Shown: one piece after another, positions 6,922-14,557 of the stretch
How positions within the stretch are numbered: position 1 is the first letter of the stretch
How the letters are laid out: the number at the start of each line of letters is the position of its first letter
DNA from: an uncultured Lachnospiraceae bacterium
GTDB taxonomy: Bacteria > Bacillota > Clostridia > Lachnospirales > Lachnospiraceae
Assembly: GCA_947594335.1 (NCBI GenBank)
Contig: CANQEC010000006.1
Location: 1 to 25,159 of the forward strand
Reading direction: 5' to 3'
DNA length: 25,159 nt
Program-made: the position numbers and the translations under genes
The notes under the pieces: model-generated
The model's database searches: none
The model's input: the letters and a program-made list of their open reading frames with translations, nothing else
What the model was told of the DNA's origin: nothing

Positions 6922-7728
6922 TTAGTTTATCCGTTCTATGTTCTGATACTTATAAGTATGCTTGTCCCCGTACTGGAACTTCCAGCCGGTATTTTTCCCG
7001 TACACAGACGCATACTGCCCGGCCAGATTCGGATCGTACACATAAGTCTTTCCTTTTATGTCAATCTCCACCCAGGCATGTTTGCCGTCCGTGCCGTTCG
7101 CCTGCGGCACCGTGCCTTTTATATAGTGCGCATCATATCCAAGCAGTTTTGCCATCCAGCAGAACGTACACGCCTGCACGTTGCAGTCGCCCCGCTCGTA
7201 CGTGAAGCCGTAAGACGCAAAATATTTCGGCTTTTTTCCTTTGGTGCTGATCGCCTGATACGGGAGCTTCGCCGCCCAGTCGAACGCGGCGCGCAGCTTC
7301 GAACCGGAAAGCTTCTCCAGACGCTTTGCGGCCAGCTCATCGGCCCCGGTCAGCTTTTTGGCCACGCCCTTGGAATTGATCGCGTAATACTTTTTCCCGA
7401 CCTTGTAGGCCGGCTTATCTGTCAGCATCTGCCCCTCTTTATTGAAGCAGTAATATTTGCCGCCGATCTTCTTCAGGCCGGTCACAGCCGCCCCGTTCGC
7501 CTTGGGGTCCAGATAATACTTCTTCTTTTTGGAAGTAAACCACCCCGTCTTATGTTTTCCTGACGCGCTGACGTAATATTTTTTTCCGCCGCTCTCCACC
7601 CAGCCCTGCTTTACAGCGGCCTTGCCTGACGCCGGAACTTTTTCTTTTGCCTGTACGGACACCGCCGTACCAAAAGCGGCAAGCATCAGCAGCAGTGCCA
7701 GAATAAAACGCATGCTTTTCTTTTTCAT
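6922..7728 (-). CDS. Secreted transglutaminase-like protein with wall-binding-type repeats
   Basis: 268 residues: signal peptide (about 1-28), a run of aromatic/Gly/Lys repeats of the CW_binding/choline-binding type (about 40-125, with GKKYYVSASGKHKTGW and GGKYYCFNKEGQML), then a transglutaminase-like domain. The catalytic triad is visible: C182 in GDCNVQACTF, H217 in GKHAWVEI, D232 in YVYDPN. Such proteins are exported and bind the wall through their repeats; the papain-like domain could act as a peptidase, cross-linker or amidase on wall peptides. The ATG at 7728 follows GGAGG. It lies 30 bases after the repeat-only gene (7759-8352) and is probably co-transcribed with it. A close architectural relative, with different sequence, is at 8463-9248. 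Confidence 0.85.
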   Translation of the reverse strand: MKKKSMRFILALLLMLAAFGTAVSVQAKEKVPASGKAAVKQGWVESGGKKYYVSASGKHKTGWFTSKKKKYYLDPKANGAAVTGLKKIGGKYYCFNKEGQMLTDKPAYKVGKKYYAINSKGVAKKLTGADELAAKRLEKLSGSKLRAAFDWAAKLPYQAISTKGKKPKYFASYGFTYERGDCNVQACTFCWMAKLLGYDAHYIKGTVPQANGTDGKHAWVEIDIKGKTYVYDPNLAGQYASVYGKNTGWKFQYGDKHTYKYQNIERIN

Positions 7729-7758
7729 TTCTTCCTCCGTCTGATTCTTCTGCCGCCG

Positions 7759-8352
7759 CTAACGCGGATCAAGGAACAGCACCAGCTCTTCCCCGGTTTT
7801 GTCATCCCGGAACAGTGACAGCGTAACATAGGGATATGTGAGCTCCAGATCCGTTCCTTCTTCACGGAAACAGCTGCTGCTTTCTCTTGTCTTTTTCGGC
7901 TTCCCCAGATAACTGCGTATCTTTTTGGCATCCGCCAGGTACTTTACCGCTTTCTGGATCTTTTTTGTCTTCGCCTCGTTTACCTTACCGTTTTTTACAA
8001 AGTAGGCATTTCCATCGACGTCGGCATATACGCCATTTTTCACAAGACGTCCCTTCTGATCAAAGCAGTATTTCGCTCCTCCGATCTTTTTGCAGACGAC
8101 ATTTTTGCTCCTCCCCAAAGTCTTTGGGGCCATGTAAGCCGCGCCGTTCTTGCCGAAGTAATATTTATTGCCTTTTACTTTCTTCCAGCAGTTTTTGACC
8201 TTTTTCCCGCTTTCATAATAATAAATTTTTTTGCCGGATGTCGTAAGTCTGGATTTCCCGGCTGCGCTCGCGCTCACCGATCCCATCAGCAGCATGCAGC
8301 AGAAAATCAGCAAAACCACTTTCCCGGCTGTTCCTCGCTTTTTCGACGTAAT
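7759..8352 (-). CDS. Secreted wall-binding-repeat protein without transglutaminase domain (non-canonical start)
   Basis: About 197 residues if read from the codon next to the ribosome site. A signal peptide (TSKKRGTAGKVVLLIF... to SVSASAAG) is followed by repeats such as GKKIYYYESGKKVKNCW and IGGAKYCFDQKGRLVKNGV. The C-terminal part (from about VNEAKTKKIQKAVKYL to the end) lacks a Cys-His-Asp triad and I do not recognise it. No ATG, GTG or TTG is in frame near the strong AGGAGG at 8355-8360. The nearest codons are ATT (8350-8352, two bases away) and ACG (8347-8349, five bases away). The only upstream start-like codons are TTG at 8403, with no good ribosome site, and TTG at 8451, which is inside the promoter. 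The start is therefore uncertain, or was lost by mutation. Confidence 0.6.
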   Translation of the reverse strand: MTSKKRGTAGKVVLLIFCCMLLMGSVSASAAGKSRLTTSGKKIYYYESGKKVKNCWKKVKGNKYYFGKNGAAYMAPKTLGRSKNVVCKKIGGAKYCFDQKGRLVKNGVYADVDGNAYFVKNGKVNEAKTKKIQKAVKYLADAKKIRSYLGKPKKTRESSSCFREEGTDLELTYPYVTLSLFRDDKTGEELVLFLDPR

Positions 8353-8422
8353 CCCCTCCTTTGGGAAGCTTTTGAATGCTTTTCTATGAATATTTATACA
8401 CAAATGCCCCGCTTTTTCCCAG

Positions 8423-8451
8423 ATTATACTATATATCCCGGCGGAGTTCAA
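8423..8451 (-). promoter_or_regulatory. Promoter of the wall-binding-repeat gene
   Basis: Minus strand: -35 TTGAAC (8446-8451), 17-base spacer, perfect -10 TATAAT (8423-8428). It begins 12 bases past the stop of the preceding gene (8463). Transcripts should begin near 8416, which rules out translation from the TTG at 8451. Confidence 0.75.
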
Positions 8452-8462
8452 TATTTTTCCGG

Positions 8463-9248
8463 TCAGATTTTCACCACGTATCTCCGGTTCGGTTTATAGT
8501 TCGGCCTGCCTCCTTTTCCGCTGAGCGAATAGGACATGTTAAAATAGGAATCCACTTTGCTTACAAGCGCCCAGTCCGGATCAAACACGCGCCCTCCAAT
8601 CTCCGCCCAGCCATGTCCTCCGGAGGAGATCACACTGGCGGAATATCCTGCCGCATTGGCAAGGTATGCAAACGCGGCTGCGTAAGAATAGCAGTTCCCC
8701 CGCCCGTGATAAAACATATCGCCGGCGTAAGCCCTGTCCCAGTTTTTCGCGTTGGTAAACCTGCGCCAGTCATAGTACTTGTACTTGCTTTTCGTGTAAT
8801 CGAAGCACTTGCGCAGCCTCTCCATTTTGCTCATGGACCAGTTGGTGATCTTCTCCACCACCGAGGTCGCGTGAACCATCAGCTTCAGCTTCTCCTTGCT
8901 GTCTTTTGTGAGCACTGCCTTCCCGTTTTTGTTCAGGCGGACGCCGTTTACTGTTTTGTTCGTGACCATATTTCCCTTTTTCGCTTTGCCAACGTTAAAA
9001 AAATAATAGCTTTTCCCGATCAGCTGCCAGCCGGTACGCTGGATTCCCTTTGAATCAAAATAATACTTTTTATTTTTGATCTTCGCCAGACCGGTAGTTT
9101 TTTTCCCGTTTGCGTCGTAATAATAGTATCTGCCGCTGCGCAGAAGCCACTCGCTCTTATATTTTGCCGCGGACACTGGAGTCCCCAGCAGAATCAGAGC
9201 AAAAAGAAGCATGAGCAGCATGGCCGTTTTTTTTCTGATAGGCTTCAT
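8463..9248 (-). CDS. Secreted transglutaminase-like protein with wall-binding-type repeats
   Basis: 261 residues: signal peptide (1-27, ending VSA), three or four wall-binding-type repeats (about 32-112, for example RSGRYYYYDANGKKTTGL and IGKSYYFFNVGKAKKG), a linker, then a transglutaminase-like domain. Triad residues: C186 in RGNCYSYAAAF, H212 in GGHGWAEI, D223 in RVFDPDW. The role is presumably enzymatic, on wall or surface peptides outside the cell; the reaction cannot be assigned from sequence. ATG at 9248 follows AGGAGG, with its own promoter at 9270-9298. It is divergent from the LysR regulator at 9427, the classic arrangement for a LysR target. No terminator is visible after it, so read-through into the next gene is possible. 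Confidence 0.85.
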   Translation of the reverse strand: MKPIRKKTAMLLMLLFALILLGTPVSAAKYKSEWLLRSGRYYYYDANGKKTTGLAKIKNKKYYFDSKGIQRTGWQLIGKSYYFFNVGKAKKGNMVTNKTVNGVRLNKNGKAVLTKDSKEKLKLMVHATSVVEKITNWSMSKMERLRKCFDYTKSKYKYYDWRRFTNAKNWDRAYAGDMFYHGRGNCYSYAAAFAYLANAAGYSASVISSGGHGWAEIGGRVFDPDWALVSKVDSYFNMSYSLSGKGGRPNYKPNRRYVVKI

Positions 9249-9269
9249 TGTTTTCCCTCCTTTTTCCTT

Positions 9270-9298
9270 ATCATATACGAAATAAAGCAGAAAAACAA
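9270..9298 (-). promoter_or_regulatory. Promoter of the first transglutaminase-like gene
   Basis: Minus strand: -35 TTGTTT (9293-9298), 17-base spacer, -10 TATGAT (9270-9275), ending about 20 bases upstream of the ATG at 9248. Confidence 0.65.
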
Positions 9299-9337
9299 GA
9301 GTTCCCTGGAAACATCGTGCCGTATCATTTCCCAGGC

Positions 9338-9366
9338 TTGATTCTATTGTCTTCGTGTATTAAAAT
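9338..9366 (+). promoter_or_regulatory. Promoter of the LysR regulator
   Basis: TTGATT (9338-9343), 17-base spacer, TAAAAT (9361-9366), about 60 bases before the ATG at 9427. The AT-rich stretch 9357-9402 has several T-N11-A-like matches where a LysR protein could bind, but none stands out. Confidence 0.6.
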
Positions 9367-9426
9367 TAATCTGCCTTTTTGAAAAGCATATAAAATTTAT
9401 TTATCTGCAGAAGGCAGGAGGAAATC

Positions 9427-10368
9427 ATGCAGCAGAATCTGGAATATATTTTAGCGATCTATGAAACCGGCAGCATCCGCAAAGCCGCCGAACGGCTGCA
9501 CATCACTCAGCCCGCCCTGAGCATCGCTCTGCGCAAGGCGGAGGAAAGCCTGGGAAGTCCGCTGTTTGACCGCGGCTGCCATCCTCTGGAGCTGACACCG
9601 GCCGGAAAGATCTGTCTTGACGGCATTTATCAGATGCGCAGAATTGAACAAAACATGAAAGCCGCAGTCCGGGATCTGTCAGAGCTGAATACCGGATCAC
9701 TGCGGATCGGCGGGACACAGTATTTTATTTCCTACATCCTCCCTCCGGTGATCCGGCGCTACATGCAGCTTTATCCGGAGGTGGAGCTGCAGCTCTCCGA
9801 GGCGGACTCCCCGCTGAACATAAAAAAGCTGCTTGACCATCAGCTGGATCTGATGCTGAGCACCCGTGAATATGATCCCGGAGAATTTGAAGTGTGCCCT
9901 GTATCCCAAAGCACGCTTTTCCTCTCTGTTCCTCGTGATCTCGCGCGCGAATCCGGTGTGCTCCCCTGGGGGCTTGCGCGGGAAGAAGTGCTGTCCGGAG
10001 CATATCTCTCCAGAGAAACTCTGCCCGACCCCTCCCGGCTCGCCGGTCTTCCGTTCATTCTTCTTCCCCCGGAAAGCGGCCTGCGGAAAAGGAGCATGCG
10101 CTTTTTCGAAAACGCCGGTTTTTCTCCCAAAACCGTGCTCTGTGTGGAGCAGCTCGTGACTGCCTACCATCTGTCCTGCTGCCAGATAGGCGCGGCCTTC
10201 GCGCCCGACTCACTGATCTGCCGGAACGCCGGGGCAGACGTTGTTTATCTGAAACTGGATCCTTCCATCGCGGTCTGCAGATTCCACATCGTCACAAGAA
10301 AAAATCACTATCTGTCTAATGCGGCGCAGAAATTCATCGCGCTCTGCCAGGAGGAGCTGAGCAGATAG
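9427..10368 (+). CDS. LysR-family transcriptional regulator
   Basis: 313 residues, standard LysR length. The N-terminal winged helix-turn-helix is clear (about 1-60; SIRKAAERLHITQPALSIAL is the HTH with the usual AA..L..TQPA..I pattern), followed by LFDR and LTPAG signatures, a linker helix, and a substrate-binding-like effector domain (about 90-300). ATG at 9427 follows AGGAGG. It is divergent from the transglutaminase-like gene (start 9248) and convergent with the TRAP operon. LysR proteins most often control the divergent neighbour and themselves, so the wall-protein gene is the first candidate target. The effector is unknown. Confidence 0.9.
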   Translation: MQQNLEYILAIYETGSIRKAAERLHITQPALSIALRKAEESLGSPLFDRGCHPLELTPAGKICLDGIYQMRRIEQNMKAAVRDLSELNTGSLRIGGTQYFISYILPPVIRRYMQLYPEVELQLSEADSPLNIKKLLDHQLDLMLSTREYDPGEFEVCPVSQSTLFLSVPRDLARESGVLPWGLAREEVLSGAYLSRETLPDPSRLAGLPFILLPPESGLRKRSMRFFENAGFSPKTVLCVEQLVTAYHLSCCQIGAAFAPDSLICRNAGADVVYLKLDPSIAVCRFHIVTRKNHYLSNAAQKFIALCQEELSR

Positions 10369-10389
10369 AGGTGATTTTCTGTAACACAA

Positions 10390-10415
10390 GGGACAGGCCG
10401 ATACCAGCCTGTCCC
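10390..10415. terminator. Bidirectional hairpin between lysR and dctM
   Basis: A perfect 9-bp stem (GGGACAGGC at 10390-10398, GCCTGTCCC at 10407-10415) with an 8-base loop sits between two converging genes ending at 10368 and 10438. T runs are weak on both sides. Confidence 0.7.
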
Positions 10416-10437
10416 AGACAGCAGCTTTATGATCCGT

Positions 10438-11739
10438 TTACACCAGCCCTGCCATCGTAGGCAGCCCCAGGCTGAGGAACGGTATGTAGGTAACCATCAT
10501 CAATCCGATAAGGATCGCCACATAATACCAGAGCATGTAGGGAATCGTCTTTGTCAGAGAACTCCCGCCTACCTTGATCGCGACAAACAGCGTGTTGCCG
10601 ACCGGCGGTGTGATGTTTCCGATGCACAGGTTATACACAAGGATCAGACCAAAGTGTACCGGGCTCATGCCGAAGGATTTCACGATCGGAAGAAACAGCG
10701 GCGTAAAGATCAGGATCGCCGGCGTAACGTCCATGAATGTGCCTGCCACCAGCAGGATAACGTTCATGATCAGCAGGATGATCACCGGATTATTCGTCAG
10801 TCCGAGCAGCGCCGCCGAGACTGCCTGCGGCACCTGCGTGAAGGACATAACCCAGCCGAGGATGTTTGAAACACCGATCAGGAAGACGACCATGCCGCTC
10901 ATCTTCGCACTGTCCACGACGATTGCCCAGAAGCTTTTCAGGGTGATGTTCCGGTAGCAGATTCCAAGGATCAGAGCGTAGACGACCGCGATCGCGGATC
11001 CTTCTGTCGCCGTGAAGATGCCGCCGACGATACCGCCGATGACGACCACGATCAGGGACAGAGCCGGAATCGCGCGCAGGGTACACACGCCGAGGTTTTT
11101 CCAGTCATATTTTCCATGGGAGCCTTTATAGCCTTTCCGCAGAGCGATGATAACGCCGACAACGATACAGCACAGCGTCCACAGGATGCCAGGTACATAG
11201 CCGCCGAGGAACAGAGCCGCCACGGAGGTTCCGCCTGACGCCAGAGAATAAGTGATCAGCGCGTTTGACGGCGGGATCAGCAGACCGGACGGAGCCGAAG
11301 CTGCGTTTGTCGCGACACAGAGCGCCGGATCATAACCCTGCTCTTCCTCTCCTTCTTTTACCATACTTCCGACTGCCGCCGCTGCCGCGGAAGCGGAACC
11401 GGAGATCGCGCCGAACAGCGCGTTCGCGCCGGCATTTGTCACCAGCAGAGCTCCCGGAAGCTTTCCAAGAAGCGCCATAACAAAGTCCACAAGCCTTTTT
11501 GCGATGCCGCCCTGATTCATCAGGTTTCCTGCAAGGATGAAAAACGGGATCGCCGTAAGACTGAATTTGCTCATGCCGACGAAAGTTCTCTGCGCGGCCG
11601 TGACGACGGCGACATCAAGATCCATCGTGGGAAGGATCGCAGCCAGTGCCGCAATTCCGATCGAATAGGCGATCGGCACGCCAAGCGCGAGCAGAACAAG
11701 CAGAACCACAAGAATAATCAGCAGAGACTGTATAGCCAT
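10438..11739 (-). CDS. dctM: TRAP transporter large permease (DctM)
   Basis: 433 residues and extremely hydrophobic, with about a dozen membrane segments, the size and look of the DctM subunit that forms the transport path of TRAP (tripartite ATP-independent periplasmic) carriers. Recognisable stretches include FILAGNLMNQGGIAKRLV, ATNAASAPSGLLIPPSN and TPPVGNTLFVA near the C-terminus. Its ATG (11739) abuts the dctQ stop codon (TAAATG) after AAGGAGG, so the genes are coupled. It takes up a carboxylate or sugar acid with a sodium gradient, delivered by the DctP protein encoded at 12219-13430. Confidence 0.93.
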   Translation of the reverse strand: MAIQSLLIILVVLLVLLALGVPIAYSIGIAALAAILPTMDLDVAVVTAAQRTFVGMSKFSLTAIPFFILAGNLMNQGGIAKRLVDFVMALLGKLPGALLVTNAGANALFGAISGSASAAAAAVGSMVKEGEEEQGYDPALCVATNAASAPSGLLIPPSNALITYSLASGGTSVAALFLGGYVPGILWTLCCIVVGVIIALRKGYKGSHGKYDWKNLGVCTLRAIPALSLIVVVIGGIVGGIFTATEGSAIAVVYALILGICYRNITLKSFWAIVVDSAKMSGMVVFLIGVSNILGWVMSFTQVPQAVSAALLGLTNNPVIILLIMNVILLVAGTFMDVTPAILIFTPLFLPIVKSFGMSPVHFGLILVYNLCIGNITPPVGNTLFVAIKVGGSSLTKTIPYMLWYYVAILIGLMMVTYIPFLSLGLPTMAGLV

Positions 11740-12222
11740 TTACGCCACCTCCTTAACTTCGCCCTTGAAGATATCGATAATATTTAAAACTGTATAGATC
11801 ATGTTCAGAATACCGCACAGCGGCATGATATAATAGAAAATTCCAATCGGCACGCCCAGGGACGAAGTCATCTGTCCCATCGCCAGATTCGCGATCTGCA
11901 GCCCGCCAAAGATCAGAATAACGAGTGAAAACAGGAACGCGATAATCTCTCCGAGGCATTCCAGAAGCTTGCGCACGCCGTCGCTGACATGCTCTGTCAG
12001 GATCGGAATATTCATGTGGCCGCGCTCGGAAGTCACGATGGACGCTCCCAGAAGACTCATCCACGCAAACATATAGGAGACAAGCTCCTCAGACCATGAG
12101 GACGGATTTGCGAGGATATACCGTGTAAAGACCTGCCAGCAGGTGAGGACAACCATTACAAGGAAGCTTCCCCCGGCCAGTATGTTTAAAAGCTTTGTCA
12201 GAACATTTCTCAAAGTTTTCAT
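11740..12222 (-). CDS. dctQ: TRAP transporter small permease (DctQ)
   Basis: 160 residues with four hydrophobic segments, typical of DctQ, including the family-like stretch NPSSWSEELVSYMFAWMSLLGA (about residues 35-56; W43, S44, E45 and E46 are typical). It is the membrane partner of DctM. Its ATG overlaps the dctP stop as ATGA (12219-12222), and its ribosome site AGGAGG lies within the last codons of dctP, so translation is coupled. Confidence 0.92.
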   Translation of the reverse strand: MKTLRNVLTKLLNILAGGSFLVMVVLTCWQVFTRYILANPSSWSEELVSYMFAWMSLLGASIVTSERGHMNIPILTEHVSDGVRKLLECLGEIIAFLFSLVILIFGGLQIANLAMGQMTSSLGVPIGIFYYIMPLCGILNMIYTVLNIIDIFKGEVKEVA

Positions 12223-13430
12223 TCTGTTTCTCCTCCTTCCTCATCCGCGGTTTCGATTTCACTGTCGTTTGCCGCCTCGGTTTCGCCATCGTCCGCGGCT
12301 TCTGTCTCAGCGCTTTCCCCGGCGTCGGCTTCCGTCTCGTCTGCGGCTTCGCCATCGTCCGCATCCTCATCCGAGGCATCCTCCTCAGATCCGGCCTCGC
12401 CATCGTCCGCCGCAAGATATTCCGCGTTGTGTTCCTGGATCTTCTCATAGATCGGTCGGAGATCCGGATACTGCTCAAGCAGATCCTCGTGCATCGGGGA
12501 ACAGATTTCCTGGAACGGCTGCGTATCCGGGTAATTGAACTGAACGCCCTGTACGTTTTCCGCCCTGTCCTTCGCGGCGTCAACTGCCTTGCCCCACTCC
12601 TCGCGCTCCACGCTGTTGACAAGGTCAAAGCCTTCCTCAAAGATCTCCCTCTCATCCTCGGGAAGCCCGTCAAGGAATCCGCAGTTGCCGATCAGGATAT
12701 CCGGGATCATCTGATGCATGTCGTAGGAATAATATTTGCAGACGTCTCCGTGTCCGTTTGAGGTCAGCGCCAGCTCATTATTCTCGGCGCCGTCGATAAC
12801 CTTCGACTGAAGCGCCGTGTACACTTCGCCGAATCCCATGGGCGTCGCGGAACCGCCGAGCAGGCTCATCATCTGCACGTTTGTGGGCGACTGCTGCACA
12901 CGGATCTTCAGACCCTTCAGGTCGGCAGGCGATTCAATCGGCTTGGAAACCGTATAGAAATTTCGCGTACCCGCGTCGATCCATGTGACAGCCTCGAAAC
13001 CTGCGCGCTTTGTCGATTCAAATATGGGACCGGTGATCTCGGGATCATCCATCGACGCATGATACGCCTCGCTGGACGAAAAGAGATAAGGCAGATTAAA
13101 CAGGGTATAGTTGTCTGAAAATGTCTCAAGAATTGAGTTGCTGGCGACACAGAAGTCGATCGCGCCGGTCTGCGTCAGCTGAACCATATCCGTCTGAGAA
13201 CCAAGCAGCTCGCTCGGATAAACTTCAATGTTATATTTGTCGCCCAGCTTTTCCTCGATAAATTCCTCAAACGCGGTAAGAGCAATATGTGTCGGATGAT
13301 CCGTGGCCTGATTATGCCCGATCCGGACAATCCGCGCGTCCGAATCTTCTCCGGCAGCCTGAGCGGCGACTGCAGGCGCCATAAGGCTTACGCCAAGCAG
13401 TACAAACAACGCACTTCGATAAAACTTCAT
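12219..13430 (-). CDS. dctP: TRAP transporter substrate-binding protein with acidic C-terminal tail (DctP)
   Basis: 403 residues. A signal peptide (1-26, ending AQAAG) has no lipobox cysteine. The DctP domain (about 33-338) includes LKGLKIRVQQSP with R177, the position of the arginine that binds the substrate carboxylate in this family, and GEVYTALQSKVIDGAENNE (201-219), a stretch typical of sugar-acid TRAP binding proteins. R156 in AGTRNFY is also family-like. A ~63-residue tail (341-403) made almost only of Glu, Asp, Ala, Ser, Thr and Gly follows and is not part of the family. Together with the neighbouring uxu genes this points to a hexuronate or aldonate ligand. ATG at 13430 follows AAAGGAG. 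The divergent AraC gene probably regulates the operon. Confidence 0.9.
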   Translation of the reverse strand: MKFYRSALFVLLGVSLMAPAVAAQAAGEDSDARIVRIGHNQATDHPTHIALTAFEEFIEEKLGDKYNIEVYPSELLGSQTDMVQLTQTGAIDFCVASNSILETFSDNYTLFNLPYLFSSSEAYHASMDDPEITGPIFESTKRAGFEAVTWIDAGTRNFYTVSKPIESPADLKGLKIRVQQSPTNVQMMSLLGGSATPMGFGEVYTALQSKVIDGAENNELALTSNGHGDVCKYYSYDMHQMIPDILIGNCGFLDGLPEDEREIFEEGFDLVNSVEREEWGKAVDAAKDRAENVQGVQFNYPDTQPFQEICSPMHEDLLEQYPDLRPIYEKIQEHNAEYLAADDGEAGSEEDASDEDADDGEAADETEADAGESAETEAADDGETEAANDSEIETADEEGGETE

Positions 13431-13531
13431 ACTGTAATTCTCCTTTCTTTTGCTGAAGGTGAAACGGCTGCTTTTGTTTTGTTGAATTTATTTTATCAAT
13501 ATTTTTATCATTTCCGCTAGGTGTTTTTAGC

Positions 13532-13560
13532 TTGAAAAGAAGTGAAAATTGTCATATACT
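13532..13560 (+). promoter_or_regulatory. Promoter of the AraC-family regulator
   Basis: TTGAAA (13532-13537), 17-base spacer, TATACT (13555-13560), 38 bases upstream of the ATG at 13598. The minus-strand dctP side of this 167-base gap is AT-rich but shows no good -35, fitting activator-dependent expression of the TRAP operon. Confidence 0.7.
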
Positions 13561-13597
13561 ACAAAATATACCCTGTTTTGAAAGGAGTTTTGTTCAT

Positions 13598-14449
13598 ATG
13601 TCCAGAGATACTTTTACGGACAGACAGGTTATGTTGGATCCATATTATGAATTTTATCATTACTATGATGAAGTTCCCCCTGTCGTGGACTTCCATCAGC
13701 ACTCTTTTTACGAGATTTTTTTCTTTCTGTCCGGCAACGTAGACTACAACATCGAGGGTAAGATTTATCATCTGCGCCCCGGCGATATCCTTCTGACCAA
13801 CAACCTTGACATCCATCGTCCGGAAATTTCTCCGGGAAAGCCGTATGAACGCTTTGTCATCTGGATCAGCGATTCCTTTTTTGACACGGTTCAGCTGTGC
13901 GGCGACGACCTCAAAGCCTGTTTTTCAGACGCCGCCTCAAAAGATTACCGCCTGATCCGCCCGGACGACGCAAACCTGATTCAGCTGAGAAATCTGTGTC
14001 TTCATATCGATCAGGCACAGAGGGACAATCTGCTGGGAAGCCGCGCGATCGCCGCCTCCTACCTGCTGCAGTTTCTCGTCTTTCTGAGCCGCTGCTACTA
14101 TGAAAAATCTTCTCTGCTTACCGAAGATATCACGGAAAACCAGGCCGTAAATCAGGCGCTTGCCTATATCAATGAAAATATTTCCCAGGACCTGTCGCTT
14201 GATGAGCTTGCGGATCATCTTTTCATCAGTAAATTTTATCTCTGCAAGCAGTTCAAGCACTTCACCGGGATGAGTGTTTATCAGTACATCATGAAGAAAA
14301 GACTGATCATCTCCCTGAACATGCTGCGCAGGGGCGTACCCGTGACCAACGCCTGTCTGGAATGCGGATTTAATGATTATTCGAACTACCTGAAAGCATT
14401 CAAAAGAGAGTTCGGAAAGAATCCAAAAGAATTCCTGAAAATGGCGTGA
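13598..14449 (+). CDS. AraC-family regulator with cupin sensor domain
   Basis: 283 residues. An N-terminal cupin (about 25-110, with DFHQHSFYEIFFFLSG and the LRPGDILLTN turn) is followed by a C-terminal double helix-turn-helix (about 185-283; LSLDELADHLFISKFYLCKQF as first HTH and TNACLECGFNDYSNYLKAFK as second, ending in the classic FK..FG.NP). Such proteins sense small sugars or sugar acids. Start chosen at ATG 13598 after AAAGGAG; a TTG in frame at 13532 is the promoter -35 itself. It is divergent from dctP and probably activates the TRAP operon, perhaps also the hexuronate genes with which it converges. Confidence 0.9.
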   Translation: MSRDTFTDRQVMLDPYYEFYHYYDEVPPVVDFHQHSFYEIFFFLSGNVDYNIEGKIYHLRPGDILLTNNLDIHRPEISPGKPYERFVIWISDSFFDTVQLCGDDLKACFSDAASKDYRLIRPDDANLIQLRNLCLHIDQAQRDNLLGSRAIAASYLLQFLVFLSRCYYEKSSLLTEDITENQAVNQALAYINENISQDLSLDELADHLFISKFYLCKQFKHFTGMSVYQYIMKKRLIISLNMLRRGVPVTNACLECGFNDYSNYLKAFKREFGKNPKEFLKMA

Positions 14450-14455
14450 ATACGT

Positions 14456-14482
14456 CGGGGGACGCCCTGACGGCGTCCCCCG
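14456..14482. terminator. Bidirectional terminator hairpin between araC-type gene and uxuB
   Basis: A perfect 11-bp GC-rich stem (CGGGGGACGCC at 14456-14466 with 14472-14482) around a 5-base loop sits just past the regulator stop (14449) and downstream of the minus-strand SDR gene (stop 14558). T runs are poor, but stem strength and position fit termination in both directions. Confidence 0.72.
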
Positions 14483-14557
14483 GTTCCTGATCTGCCGCGC
14501 ATTATGTTCCGCTTTCAGGCCGCTGCCGGCAGAAGCGCTCTATATGGGCAATAGCCG

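Noticed and set aside
11740..13430. Assigning the TRAP system to C4-dicarboxylates
   Set aside because: The binding-protein signature (GEVYTALQ...DGAENN) and uxu neighbours fit sugar acids better; the Dct symbols are used only as subunit names.
13532..13597. TTG start of the AraC-type regulator
   Set aside because: This TTG is the promoter -35 element; the ATG at 13598 has a proper ribosome site.
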